Source: Bacteroidales bacterium
Lineage (GTDB): Bacteria > Bacteroidota > Bacteroidia > Bacteroidales > Marinilabiliaceae
Assembly (NCBI GenBank): GCA_003249255.1
Contig: QKJP01000049.1
Span: 310,001-374,000 of the forward strand
DNA length: 64,000 bases
Direction of reading: 5' to 3'
Both the position numbers and the translations under genes were made by a program. The first letter of the stretch is position 1, and each line of letters opens with the position of its first letter. Under the pieces are notes generated by a model. That model did no database searches. It was not told where the DNA came from and saw only the letters and a program-made list of their open reading frames with translations. Shown in pieces: positions 1 to 8,464 of this stretch.

Positions 1-912
1 GAGACTCACCTTTCTGTTAATGATTTGGTTTATCCCTTGTTCGTTTGTCCGGGTGAGGGAGTGAAGAAGCCAATTTCTTCCATGCCGGGTAATTACCAAA
101 TGTCGATCGATGTTTTGGTGGAGACTTGTAAGCTGGCGGTTTCAAAGGGAGTGAAGAGCATCCTTTTATTTGGCATTCCGGAATCGAAAGATGAGCACGG
201 ACATGTTGGTTGTTCCCATAATGGCATTGTGCAACAGGCATTAAGAGCCATTAAAACAGAGATTGAGGATATTCAGTTAATCGCAGATGTTTGCAACTGC
301 GAATATACTACCCACGGTCATTGTGGCACTATTGTGGATGGCGATGTCGATAATGACCTCACCATCGAAACTCTGGCCAAACAAGCTGTTTCTTTAGCTG
401 AAGCCGGAGCCGATGTAATTGCACCAAGTGACATGATGGATGGCCGGGTTGGTCGTATCCGTACAGCATTAGATGAAGCTGGTTACATCAAAACGCCTAT
501 CATGTCTTATGCTGCGAAATATGCCTCCGGATTCTATGGGCCATTTAGAGAAGCTGCAGAAAGTGCACCTCAGTTTGGTGATCGTAGCACTTATCAAATG
601 AATCCGGCTAACAGTGATGAAGCTCTTCGGGAAGTTGCTGCCGACATCGAAGAAGGTGCCGATATTGTAATGGTGAAACCAGCACTGAGTTATCTGGATG
701 TGATCTACCGCATTAAAAACGAATTTAAAATGCCAACTGCGGCCTACAACGTAAGTGGCGAATTTAGCATGGTAAAAGCAGCAGGCGAAAAAAACTGGAT
801 AGATGAACAAAGAGTGATGATGGAAGTTTTACTTTCCATCAAACGTGCAGGAGCAGACATCATCATCACCTATCATGCGCTTGATGCAGCAGACATCTTA
901 AATAATAATTAA
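1..912 (+). CDS. hemB: delta-aminolevulinic acid dehydratase (porphobilinogen synthase), 5' end outside window
   Basis: Condenses two 5-aminolevulinates to porphobilinogen in cytosolic tetrapyrrole synthesis. The reading frame is open to base 1 and the residues before the first internal TTG (base 25) already match the family ([14 protein letters not shown]), so the gene starts upstream of the window; about 303 of roughly 325 codons are visible. The cysteine-rich zinc site ([12 protein letters not shown]), the [18 protein letters not shown] segment and the active-site lysine region ([10 protein letters not shown]) are intact. The Cys pattern indicates a zinc-dependent enzyme. It is followed in the same direction by hemL, hemE and hemN, so it belongs to a heme gene cluster; the earlier steps (hemA, hemC, hemD) may lie to the left, which is inference. 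Confidence 0.97.
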   Translation, partial: ETHLSVNDLVYPLFVCPGEGVKKPISSMPGNYQMSIDVLVETCKLAVSKGVKSILLFGIPESKDEHGHVGCSHNGIVQQALRAIKTEIEDIQLIADVCNCEYTTHGHCGTIVDGDVDNDLTIETLAKQAVSLAEAGADVIAPSDMMDGRVGRIRTALDEAGYIKTPIMSYAAKYASGFYGPFREAAESAPQFGDRSTYQMNPANSDEALREVAADIEEGADIVMVKPALSYLDVIYRIKNEFKMPTAAYNVSGEFSMVKAAGEKNWIDEQRVMMEVLLSIKRAGADIIITYHALDAADILNNN

Positions 913-984
913 CAAAGAATAAATCATAATCGAGGCAAAAGCCCGCCAATTATTATGCTTCGTTAATTTGAATAAAGCCAATTA

Positions 985-1131
985 AGCCCAAACGGGGCGA
1001 AATATAATAGCATAGGGCAACGCCTTATGAACCTGCGAATTGTCAATCAAGGGCCAAAGGCCCGAAATCAAATAGCCTAGGGCAACGCCCTAGGAAAAAA
1101 GAACGAAATACAAATCAAGCCCTGTAGGGGC
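985..1131. repeat. array of short GC-rich hairpins (REP-like)
   Basis: The 259-base gap between hemB and hemL carries five small palindromes in a row: GCCC-aaacg-GGGC (986-998), CATAGGGC-aac-GCCTTATG (1011-1029), GGGCC-aaa-GGCCC (1051-1063), CTAGGGC-aac-GCCCTAG (1077-1093, perfect) and GCCCT-gt-AGGGGC (1119-1131). They are far richer in GC than the surroundings and have no open frame. The layout resembles REP/BIME-type elements, which are mobilised by REP-associated tyrosine transposases; two relics of such a transposase occur near 54.1 and 56.2 kb. The link between the two is inference. Confidence 0.7.
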
Positions 1132-1171
1132 GATATCTAAATTCTAATATCTAGCATCTCATTTCTAAAAT

Positions 1172-2464
1172 ATGAACACCAACAGCAGCATAAAAGCCTT
1201 TCAAGAAGCACAAGAAGTTATTCCCGGAGGAGTAAACTCCCCGGTTCGCGCATTCAAAAGCGTAGGAATTGATCCTTTATTCATTAAAAAAGGAAAAGGA
1301 ACTACGGTTTGGGATATTGATGATAACGAATACACCGATTTCGTTGCCTCTTGGGGACCATTAATTCTTGGGCATGCTAACGATGATGTCTTAAATGCAA
1401 TCGCAGAAGCAGCAGCCAACGGAACAAGTTACGGTGCTCCCACTTTATTAGAGACTGAGATGGCCAAACAAATCGTTAAGATGATGCCATCCATCGAAAA
1501 GGTGCGTATGGTAAACTCTGGTACAGAAGCTACCATGAGTGCCATCCGTTTAGCACGTGGGTACACCAACAAAGAATTAATCATCAAGTTTGGTGGTTGT
1601 TATCATGGTCATGGAGATAGTTTCTTAATCAAAGCAGGTTCTGGTGCCATCACTTTAGGACTGCCTGATAGCCCGGGTGTAACAAAGGGAAATGCTCAAG
1701 ATACCTTAACTGCAGAATACAATAATCTGGATTCTGTTAAGGCGTTATTCGAGCAGCACAAAGACCAGATTGCTGCCATTATTGTAGAGCCTGTTGCCGG
1801 TAACATGGGAGTTGTTCCTCCGCAAAAAGGTTTCTTAGAAGGATTAAGAGCGTTGGCAGATGAGAACAATGCTTTATTAGTGTTTGATGAGGTAATTACT
1901 GGTTTCCGTTTAGCCAAAGGTGGAGCTCAGGAATATTACAATGTCATGCCGGATTTAACCACACTTGGTAAAATCATTGGTGGTGGTCTTCCCGTAGGTG
2001 CTTATGGTGGTAAAAAGGAGATCATGGATCAATTGGCGCCAAATGGACCTGTTTATCAAGCAGGTACATTATCCGGAAATCCCTTAGCCATGGCAGCAGG
2101 ACTAACTGCTCTTAAGAAGTTAGATGAAACACCAAATGCCTACGAAGAGCTGGAGAAAAAGGCAGCTTTTGTGGCTGCAGGGTTCGAGAAAAATGCGAAA
2201 GATCTAGGTTTGAATGTCGTTCTAAATCGAGTAGGTTCGATGATGACTGCCTTCTTCACAGATAAAGATCAAGTAACATCATTCGACGAAGCAATGGCAT
2301 CTGATACAAAGAAATATGCAGCTTACTTTAGAGAAGCCTTAAATAATGGCTTATACATCGCACCATCTCAGTTTGAGTGTTTATTTGTTTCGATGGCACA
2401 CACCCAAGAAGATCTTGAGAAATTAGTTGCCGGAAACAGAAAAGCGTTGGAGGCTGTAAAGTAA
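1172..2464 (+). CDS. hemL: glutamate-1-semialdehyde 2,1-aminomutase
   Basis: PLP enzyme that makes 5-aminolevulinate from glutamate-1-semialdehyde in the C5 pathway. It has 430 residues, the usual length. Visible marks are the N-terminal [11 protein letters not shown], the [17 protein letters not shown] cofactor region, FDEVITGFR, and the PLP lysine in [18 protein letters not shown] (Lys267). The ATG at 1172 is the natural start because the protein then begins with the expected short helix ([15 protein letters not shown]). Its presence shows heme is made by the glutamate (C5) route and not from glycine and succinyl-CoA. It lies between hemB and hemE, same strand, separated from hemB by the hairpin array. 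Confidence 0.98.
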   Translation: MNTNSSIKAFQEAQEVIPGGVNSPVRAFKSVGIDPLFIKKGKGTTVWDIDDNEYTDFVASWGPLILGHANDDVLNAIAEAAANGTSYGAPTLLETEMAKQIVKMMPSIEKVRMVNSGTEATMSAIRLARGYTNKELIIKFGGCYHGHGDSFLIKAGSGAITLGLPDSPGVTKGNAQDTLTAEYNNLDSVKALFEQHKDQIAAIIVEPVAGNMGVVPPQKGFLEGLRALADENNALLVFDEVITGFRLAKGGAQEYYNVMPDLTTLGKIIGGGLPVGAYGGKKEIMDQLAPNGPVYQAGTLSGNPLAMAAGLTALKKLDETPNAYEELEKKAAFVAAGFEKNAKDLGLNVVLNRVGSMMTAFFTDKDQVTSFDEAMASDTKKYAAYFREALNNGLYIAPSQFECLFVSMAHTQEDLEKLVAGNRKALEAVK

Positions 2465-2536
2465 AGGCAGAAGGCAATAGGCAGAAGTCAGAAGTGTTTT
2501 CTGCAACATTAATCACTAATAATTAATCATTATTAC

Positions 2537-3571
2537 ATGCAATCAGTATTTCTAGATACCATCCAAGGAAAACAAACAGAACGTCCACCGGTGTGGTTCA
2601 TGCGTCAGGCAGGACGAGTGTTACCAAATTATCGCGCTTTAAAGGAAAACTATACTTTTTCGGAGTTGATGGAAGATCCAAAATTAGCTGCAGAAGTAAC
2701 CTTGATGCCAATACACGATTTGGGGGTAGATGCTGCTATTCTGTTTTCAGATATCCTGGTGGTGCCTGAGGCGTTAGGGATGTCTTTGGAATTTACTGAT
2801 GCCGGTCCAGTTTTTGGGAAGCCTTTACATGCTTATGATGAGCCTTTAAAGCAATTAACCCGAAACATGGATAAGGTGGCGCATGTTTACGATGTGATTG
2901 ATGAGATTGTTAAAACACGTCCTGCAAATATTCCACTGATTGGTTTTTGTGGTGGATTATTAACAACTTTCTGTTTTATGTTTCGCGATAATGTGCGCGA
3001 TATCACGTTTAAAAATGCTACCGAGTTTTTATATAAAGACCGTAAAACAAGCCAGCAGATTATTGATGCTTTAACTGATATCTCTATCGAATATGCCGTA
3101 AAACAAGCAGAGCACGGAGTAGAAGCCTTCCAACTTTTTGAAACCTATGGTGGTTTAATTCCCGAAGATCTGTATTTAGAGATGATCTTACCAGCTTCGA
3201 AACGCATTTTAGACGCAGTGCGAGCAAAAGGAATTCCAACCATTTATTTTCCTAAAGATCTGGGGAATGGAATTTCAGCCATCAATAAAGAGATTACAGA
3301 TTTTGTGGGAATAGATTGGCGCATGTCATTAAAGCATGCCCGTTCCATTGTTGATCCAGAAGTTGGACTTCAAGGAAATCTAGATCCTCGTTTATTGTAT
3401 GCCGATCAGAAAACGATCGAAGAGACTTTAAACAAGACTTATTTGCCGTTTGGTCGAGATAACCAGAAATGGATTTTCAATCTAGGTCATGGGATCCTTC
3501 CAGATTTACCGGTCGAAAACGTTAAGTTCGTTATCGATTGGGTGAAAAATACCCATTGGCAACGTAAATAA
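2537..3571 (+). CDS. hemE: uroporphyrinogen III decarboxylase
   Basis: Removes four acetate carboxyls from uroporphyrinogen III to give coproporphyrinogen III. The 344-residue length is typical. The N-terminal signature PPVWFMRQAGRVLPNYR carries the substrate-binding arginines, followed by LFSDILVVPEALGM, and GFCGGLLTTFCFM in the centre; the C-terminal FNLGHGILPD is the second family signature. It starts with ATG 72 bases after hemL and is followed 116 bases later by hemN, so the four genes are probably co-expressed. Nothing is odd about it. Confidence 0.98.
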   Translation: MQSVFLDTIQGKQTERPPVWFMRQAGRVLPNYRALKENYTFSELMEDPKLAAEVTLMPIHDLGVDAAILFSDILVVPEALGMSLEFTDAGPVFGKPLHAYDEPLKQLTRNMDKVAHVYDVIDEIVKTRPANIPLIGFCGGLLTTFCFMFRDNVRDITFKNATEFLYKDRKTSQQIIDALTDISIEYAVKQAEHGVEAFQLFETYGGLIPEDLYLEMILPASKRILDAVRAKGIPTIYFPKDLGNGISAINKEITDFVGIDWRMSLKHARSIVDPEVGLQGNLDPRLLYADQKTIEETLNKTYLPFGRDNQKWIFNLGHGILPDLPVENVKFVIDWVKNTHWQRK

Positions 3572-3647
3572 TTATTAGTTGTTAATGATCAATTATTAAT
3601 TAGGCTTGTTTATTTAAATACAGATAGATAATTATAGTTAGCAATCT

Positions 3648-3675
3648 CCGGACTCCGAACTTCGGACTCCGAACT
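3648..3675. repeat. short dyad/direct repeat of an intergenic motif
   Basis: Between hemE and hemN the motif CGGACTCCGAA occurs twice in tandem, and TTCGGACTCCGAA is itself a small hairpin. Related strings appear at about 60684-60706 and 60769-60793 on either side of the gap after the epimerase gene. It looks like a dispersed intergenic element; no function is visible. Confidence 0.5.
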
Positions 3676-3687
3676 AATTTTTTCGGA

Positions 3688-5067
3688 ATGCTCCAATTAG
3701 ATAGAAACCTACTCGATAAATACAACATAGCCGGCCCTCGTTACACCAGTTATCCTCCTGCGAATCATTTTAAGGAAGAATACGGAAATGAGCAGTACCG
3801 CACAAGTGTGATTCAATCGAACGATGAAGATCCGCAGAGAGTTTCTGTCTATGTACACATTCCTTTCTGTCCTCAGTTGTGTACTTTTTGTGGATGTACG
3901 ACCTATACCGGCATGGGGCAGAATGTGATCGAAGAATACGTAGATGTTTTAATTCAAGAGATTGAAACAGTCTCTAAAGATATTTCCAAAGATCGTAAGC
4001 TTACACAAGTTCATTGGGGTGGAGGTACGCCAAATGCCATCGATGTAAAATTGATTCGCAAGGTAACTGATGTCATCAAAGCCAACTTTAATTTTGCTGA
4101 GCATTACGAGATGGCCATGGAATGTAGTCCGGCTTACTTAGACTTTGATATGGTTGATGCTTTGCGCGAAATGGGCTTTAATCGCATAAGTTTAGGAATC
4201 CAGGATTTTAAGAAAGAAGTGCTTTCTGCCATTAATCGTCGTCCTGCCAAAGTTCCTGTACCAGAAATGGTAGCTTATTTGCGCAAAATTGGTTTTACAG
4301 GTATCAATTTAGATTTAGTATATGGTTTGCCTTTTCAAACAGTAGACAGTTTTAAGGAAACCGTAGCAGAGGCTTTGGCTGCTAATCCCGATCGTTTGGT
4401 AACCTTTAGTTATGCCCATGTGCCTACAGTAATCCGTCGTCAGCGCATGTTAGAGCAATACGGTTTGCCGGGGCCTAACGAAAAAATTACCATGTTAGAA
4501 GATGCTTATAACATGGCCTTAGAAGCCGGTTATGTAGCCATTGGAATGGATCATTTTGCCCGTGCTTCCGATGAGTTTGCCATTGCTTTAAAAGAACGAA
4601 AACTACACCGTAATTTTCAGGGTTACTGTACGCGCGAAACAACCGGACAGGTATATGCCTTTGGTACATCAGGTATTAGTCAGTTGTTTAATGCCTATAG
4701 TCAAAATGAGAAGACCATCAAAAAATATATGGAGCGTGTTCGTGAGTCTGGCCGTGCTGTTGTTCGTGGTTATCAACTCAACAAAAATGAGCAAATTATT
4801 CGCCAGGTTATCAACGAAGTAATGTGTAATTATTATGTAAATTTTAAAGAAATTGCTCAAAGCTTCAATGCTTCGCTCGATGAGGTTTATTCCGCCTTTA
4901 ACTTCTCGGTTGAAAAAATTCAGCACTTTATTGATGATGAATTGTTAAAGTTCGAGAATGATGTATTACAAGTAATTGGGCAAGGACGATTTGTGGTGCG
5001 GAACATTGCCATGGTATTTGATCCACTTCTAGCAAAAAAGATTGGTAGTTATTCGAAAACAGTATAA
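3688..5067 (+). CDS. hemN: oxygen-independent coproporphyrinogen III oxidase (radical SAM)
   Basis: Converts coproporphyrinogen III to protoporphyrinogen IX without oxygen. The radical-SAM cluster motif CPQLCTFC gives Cys61, Cys65 and Cys68, with the extra Cys70 typical of true HemN; the SAM-binding GGGTPN and the N-terminal YTSYPPANHF follow the family pattern, and the 459-residue length with a full C-terminal HemN domain separates it from the shorter HemW relatives. It closes the hemB-L-E-N cluster and is followed directly by a strong hairpin terminator. An oxygen-independent enzyme in this position fits an anaerobic or microaerobic lifestyle. Confidence 0.97.
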   Translation: MLQLDRNLLDKYNIAGPRYTSYPPANHFKEEYGNEQYRTSVIQSNDEDPQRVSVYVHIPFCPQLCTFCGCTTYTGMGQNVIEEYVDVLIQEIETVSKDISKDRKLTQVHWGGGTPNAIDVKLIRKVTDVIKANFNFAEHYEMAMECSPAYLDFDMVDALREMGFNRISLGIQDFKKEVLSAINRRPAKVPVPEMVAYLRKIGFTGINLDLVYGLPFQTVDSFKETVAEALAANPDRLVTFSYAHVPTVIRRQRMLEQYGLPGPNEKITMLEDAYNMALEAGYVAIGMDHFARASDEFAIALKERKLHRNFQGYCTRETTGQVYAFGTSGISQLFNAYSQNEKTIKKYMERVRESGRAVVRGYQLNKNEQIIRQVINEVMCNYYVNFKEIAQSFNASLDEVYSAFNFSVEKIQHFIDDELLKFENDVLQVIGQGRFVVRNIAMVFDPLLAKKIGSYSKTV

Positions 5068-5073
5068 CATAAA

Positions 5074-5110
5074 CCTTCAAGGTTTTCAAAGCCTTGAAGG
5101 TGTTCTTTTT
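5074..5110 (+). terminator. rho-independent-type hairpin after hemN
   Basis: CCTTCAAGG (5074-5082) and CCTTGAAGG (5092-5100) form a perfect 9-bp stem with a 9-base loop, followed by TGTTCTTTTTC. It sits 7 bases past the hemN stop and abuts the 3' end of the convergent propeller receptor gene, so it probably separates the two converging transcripts. Confidence 0.75.
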
Positions 5111-8100
5111 CTAAAATCTTCTCCCCATAACCAATATATCATCCAACTGTTCCAAATCCCCTTTCCAACTAGCAAGAGTATCGTCTAAAAGTTGAACTTG
5201 TTCTTCCATGGGTAAATGCCCATTAATGGTTAATAGTTTTTTAAGATTAGCTGATTTAAACTTTTTGCCATGAGAACCACCAAATTGATCTGCAAAGCCA
5301 TCAGTAAACAGATAGATCATATCATGAGCTTGAATAAGAACTTCGTGGTTGGTAAACTTATTCTCTTTTGGGGTATTCTTACCAATTGAAAAACGATCTG
5401 CAATAAGGGTCTCCATTATGTTGTCTCTTAATAGCCATAATGGATTGTATGCTCCGGCGTATTCTAATACTTTTGTTTGAGGATCGTAACTGATTATACA
5501 CAAATCCATACCATCATTAATTTGGTCATCATCTTTTTGGTGTAGGCTATTGCTTACTTCAATGTTTAACTGATTAAGTATTTCTGCGGGTTGAATAATC
5601 CCTTTCTCAATAATGATCTTGTTTAAGGCAGTGTGACCAATCATGGACATGAACGCACCCGGAACTCCATGTCCGGTGCAATCAACAACTGCTAAAAATT
5701 CTTTACCATGATAAACGCCGGTCCAATAAAAATCACCACTCACAATGTCTTTAGGTTTAAAGAATAAAAATGTATCGTTAAAAGGTATTTTTGGCGTAAA
5801 AATGGCAAATTGGATGCGTTTGGCATAAACGATACTGTCAGTTATATCTTTATTTTTTTCCTCTAGTTCTTTGTTGGCATTTGAAAGAGCAATTGTTCTT
5901 TCTGTAACTTTTTGTGCCAGAATTTTTTTCTCTATTATTAAGTTTCTTTCTCTTATCTTAATGTAGGTGAAAATGCCAATAAGGATGATTAGAATAGAGC
6001 TTATTATAAACCATGGACGTTGATATATTGGAGCTAATATTGCGAACGAAATTTCTGATTTCGCACGGCTAACTTGGCCATGAGAATTTACGGCAAGTAA
6101 TTTAAAGGTGTAATTACCGGGTGGTAACGCGCGATAGTTGGCAGTTTGTTCACCATCTGTTGCCATCCAGTCCGAATCCGAGCCATCCAACATGATTTTG
6201 TACGATACAGATGATGGATTTCGTACACAAACATTACTGAAACTAAATAGAAAGTTATTTTTGTAATGAGGGAATTTTTGCCCTTGTTTTATATCAATTT
6301 GCTCTCCGTTTACCAAGGTGTTTGTGATAAACGGAATTGGAGGTACAGGTGTCGTATTATCCTTAGAGGGCTTATAGCAGGTAACACCTGTTACAGTACC
6401 CAACCATAAATTGCCTTGGTCGTCTTTATAGGCGGCATTTGCTTTTGATTCGATACCTGTATATCCTGATCTGTTTGAATAGGAGATAACAATGTTTTTT
6501 GAAGGTTTGATTTTATTTAATCCATTGGATGTACCCCCATATATGTCATTGTCATTATCCGTAATAATAAAACGAATGTTGTTCGAGAATAGACCGTTCT
6601 CTATTTTAAAATGCCTATCTATTTGTCCATTTTTGAGTTTATAAATTCCATTTACCTCAGTACCTATAATCAGATTGTTTTCAGTATCGCTTGAAATACA
6701 TATCGGAGAGATTTTTTCCTGAAATTCAATATTAATAAAAATATTATTTTCAAAGTAGGATAAGCCTCCATTTTGAGTTCCTACCCAAATTGTGCCTTTT
6801 TGATCTTTATGGATGGCTTTGATCTCATTGGATGGAAGTCCGTCAATCTGGCTTAAAGTTTTGATATACTGGTTGCTGTTAATGTCATAGAGAATCAGGC
6901 CACCAAGGGTTCCAATCCACAATTGATTTTTATCATCAATTTCCATGGCCCAAATAGCCTTCGAAACTTTGGGGAGTAATAGGTTTATCTCAGGCTTTGT
7001 TACAAAGGCTTTTCGGTTAATGTCATACATCATTATTCCTTGATCCTCAGTTCCTATCCAAATGTTCTGATTGTTATCAACCTTTAGAATTCTGATTTGA
7101 TTACTTATTTGGTTGGATTCCTGAGTGTAATTTGTAAACTGGTTCTTGTCTGGATCATAAACAGATAAGCCTCCATTTGTGCCAAACCAAAAATGACCAT
7201 CTTTATCCTGAATGATTGAACTTACTTGGTTCTGAACCAAGCCATTTTTGGTTGTATACGAAATAAATTTTTCACCTTTATAAATGTCTAGTCCATGTTC
7301 GGTTGTGCCGATTAAAATATTGCCTTCAAGATCCTCGATGATACTCCATATTTTATTATCGTGCATGCCATTACCGGTATTGTAGACTGTAAACTGACTT
7401 TGAGTATCAATTTTGGTTAAACCGCCTCTTAATTCTAAATCCCAATGTGAGATCCAGATATTGCCGGTTTTGTCTTCTATAATATCGGTTATCCAATTAG
7501 AAGCTATCCCCGAATCTGTATCGTAATAGTGAATTTTATTGGATCCAATTTCTTGCTTGTATAATCCTCCATTGTAGGTTCCGTACCAAAAGTTTTTTTT
7601 GCTGTCCTGAAACATCACCGAGAATTGAAAATAGGTATCCAGGTTTTCAGGTACAAAACGTGAAAATGTGTGGTTTTGGTAATTGTATTCTTTAATTCCA
7701 ATGTCGGTAATTAAATAAAGGTTTCCTTCAGAAGATACCATTGAGTTAAAAACCCGGTCACTTAAATCTTTGCCAATAAATTGTTCAAATTCAATGTTTT
7801 CTTCCGGTTCAGATGGATTACTTATTCTAATTGCGCCGTTGGCATAGGTCGTGATCCACAAGTAACCTTCCTTATCTTGGCAAAATGAAGTTATGTTGCT
7901 GTTTATCGGCAAGTTGGAGATTCGGGTGAATTTATTGTTTTTGTACTTGGTTAATCCCCCGGATTCGTGGCCTATCCATAATGTGCTATCCTGTGATTTA
8001 TACAAAACCCTTGCTCCACCTTTGGCAAGACTATCATTGGTTGAGTAATTGATAAATTCAGAACCATCAAAACGTGAAACCCCAATGTCGGTACCTAACC

Positions 8101-8248
8101 ATATATATCCATTGTCAAGCTGGCAGATGGAGTATATTTTTGAAGACTCCAGTCCATCAGTAGTCTTATAATTATCAAAGAAATAAGTTTGGGCACCGCC
8201 ATTTATAAAACTGAAAATAAGAAGAAGAGCTAATAAATGGCGATTCAT
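5111..8248 (-). CDS. ligand-binding beta-propeller receptor with SpoIIE-type phosphatase output
   Basis: Large predicted inner-membrane receptor of 1045 residues. I take the start at 8248 because a signal peptide follows it at once (MNRHLLALLLIFSFINGGAQ); an upstream in-frame ATG at 8344 would bury it. Order of domains: signal peptide; about 14 Reg_prop propeller repeats with the recurrent pattern DNGYIWLGTDIG, DKEGYLWITT (roughly 25-690); a Y_Y_Y domain (about 700-790); one membrane helix (PWFIISSILIILIGIFTYI); a coiled coil; and a PP2C/SpoIIE phosphatase (FKPKDIVSGDFYWTG, CTGHGVPGAFMSMIG, YLFTDGFADQFGG). Periplasmic ligand binding is thus likely coupled to dephosphorylation of a cytosolic partner such as an anti-sigma antagonist; the partner is not in view. 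A paralogue lies at 27591. Confidence 0.9.
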   Translation of the reverse strand: MNRHLLALLLIFSFINGGAQTYFFDNYKTTDGLESSKIYSICQLDNGYIWLGTDIGVSRFDGSEFINYSTNDSLAKGGARVLYKSQDSTLWIGHESGGLTKYKNNKFTRISNLPINSNITSFCQDKEGYLWITTYANGAIRISNPSEPEENIEFEQFIGKDLSDRVFNSMVSSEGNLYLITDIGIKEYNYQNHTFSRFVPENLDTYFQFSVMFQDSKKNFWYGTYNGGLYKQEIGSNKIHYYDTDSGIASNWITDIIEDKTGNIWISHWDLELRGGLTKIDTQSQFTVYNTGNGMHDNKIWSIIEDLEGNILIGTTEHGLDIYKGEKFISYTTKNGLVQNQVSSIIQDKDGHFWFGTNGGLSVYDPDKNQFTNYTQESNQISNQIRILKVDNNQNIWIGTEDQGIMMYDINRKAFVTKPEINLLLPKVSKAIWAMEIDDKNQLWIGTLGGLILYDINSNQYIKTLSQIDGLPSNEIKAIHKDQKGTIWVGTQNGGLSYFENNIFINIEFQEKISPICISSDTENNLIIGTEVNGIYKLKNGQIDRHFKIENGLFSNNIRFIITDNDNDIYGGTSNGLNKIKPSKNIVISYSNRSGYTGIESKANAAYKDDQGNLWLGTVTGVTCYKPSKDNTTPVPPIPFITNTLVNGEQIDIKQGQKFPHYKNNFLFSFSNVCVRNPSSVSYKIMLDGSDSDWMATDGEQTANYRALPPGNYTFKLLAVNSHGQVSRAKSEISFAILAPIYQRPWFIISSILIILIGIFTYIKIRERNLIIEKKILAQKVTERTIALSNANKELEEKNKDITDSIVYAKRIQFAIFTPKIPFNDTFLFFKPKDIVSGDFYWTGVYHGKEFLAVVDCTGHGVPGAFMSMIGHTALNKIIIEKGIIQPAEILNQLNIEVSNSLHQKDDDQINDGMDLCIISYDPQTKVLEYAGAYNPLWLLRDNIMETLIADRFSIGKNTPKENKFTNHEVLIQAHDMIYLFTDGFADQFGGSHGKKFKSANLKKLLTINGHLPMEEQVQLLDDTLASWKGDLEQLDDILVMGRRF

Positions 8249-8341
8249 AATATTTGAAATTTGTAATCTGAATGTTCTGAATGACGCATAATGCAATAAA
8301 GATTGGAAAACGTCAAAAACTTTCAACTCGAAACGGCGAGT

Positions 8342-8378
8342 CACAGAGTTTTAGAGTTTAACTTCATAACCCTCTGTG
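8342..8378. repeat. intergenic hairpin
   Basis: CACAGAG (8342-8348) pairs with CTCTGTG (8372-8378) across a 23-base loop in the 216-base gap between two minus-strand genes. There is no clear T run, so it is more likely a dispersed palindromic element or mRNA structure than a terminator. Confidence 0.4.
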
Positions 8379-8464
8379 CTTTTGTGTCCCCGCCAGTATC
8401 GGGCAGGTCTGTATTATGATAATTATCCATAAAAAAAGGATATACATTTTGTAAGTATTAAAAA

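Noticed and set aside
8249-8344. Upstream start of the propeller receptor at 8344
   Set aside because: The next ATG at 8248 leads directly into a signal peptide; the extra 32 residues would put it inside the protein.
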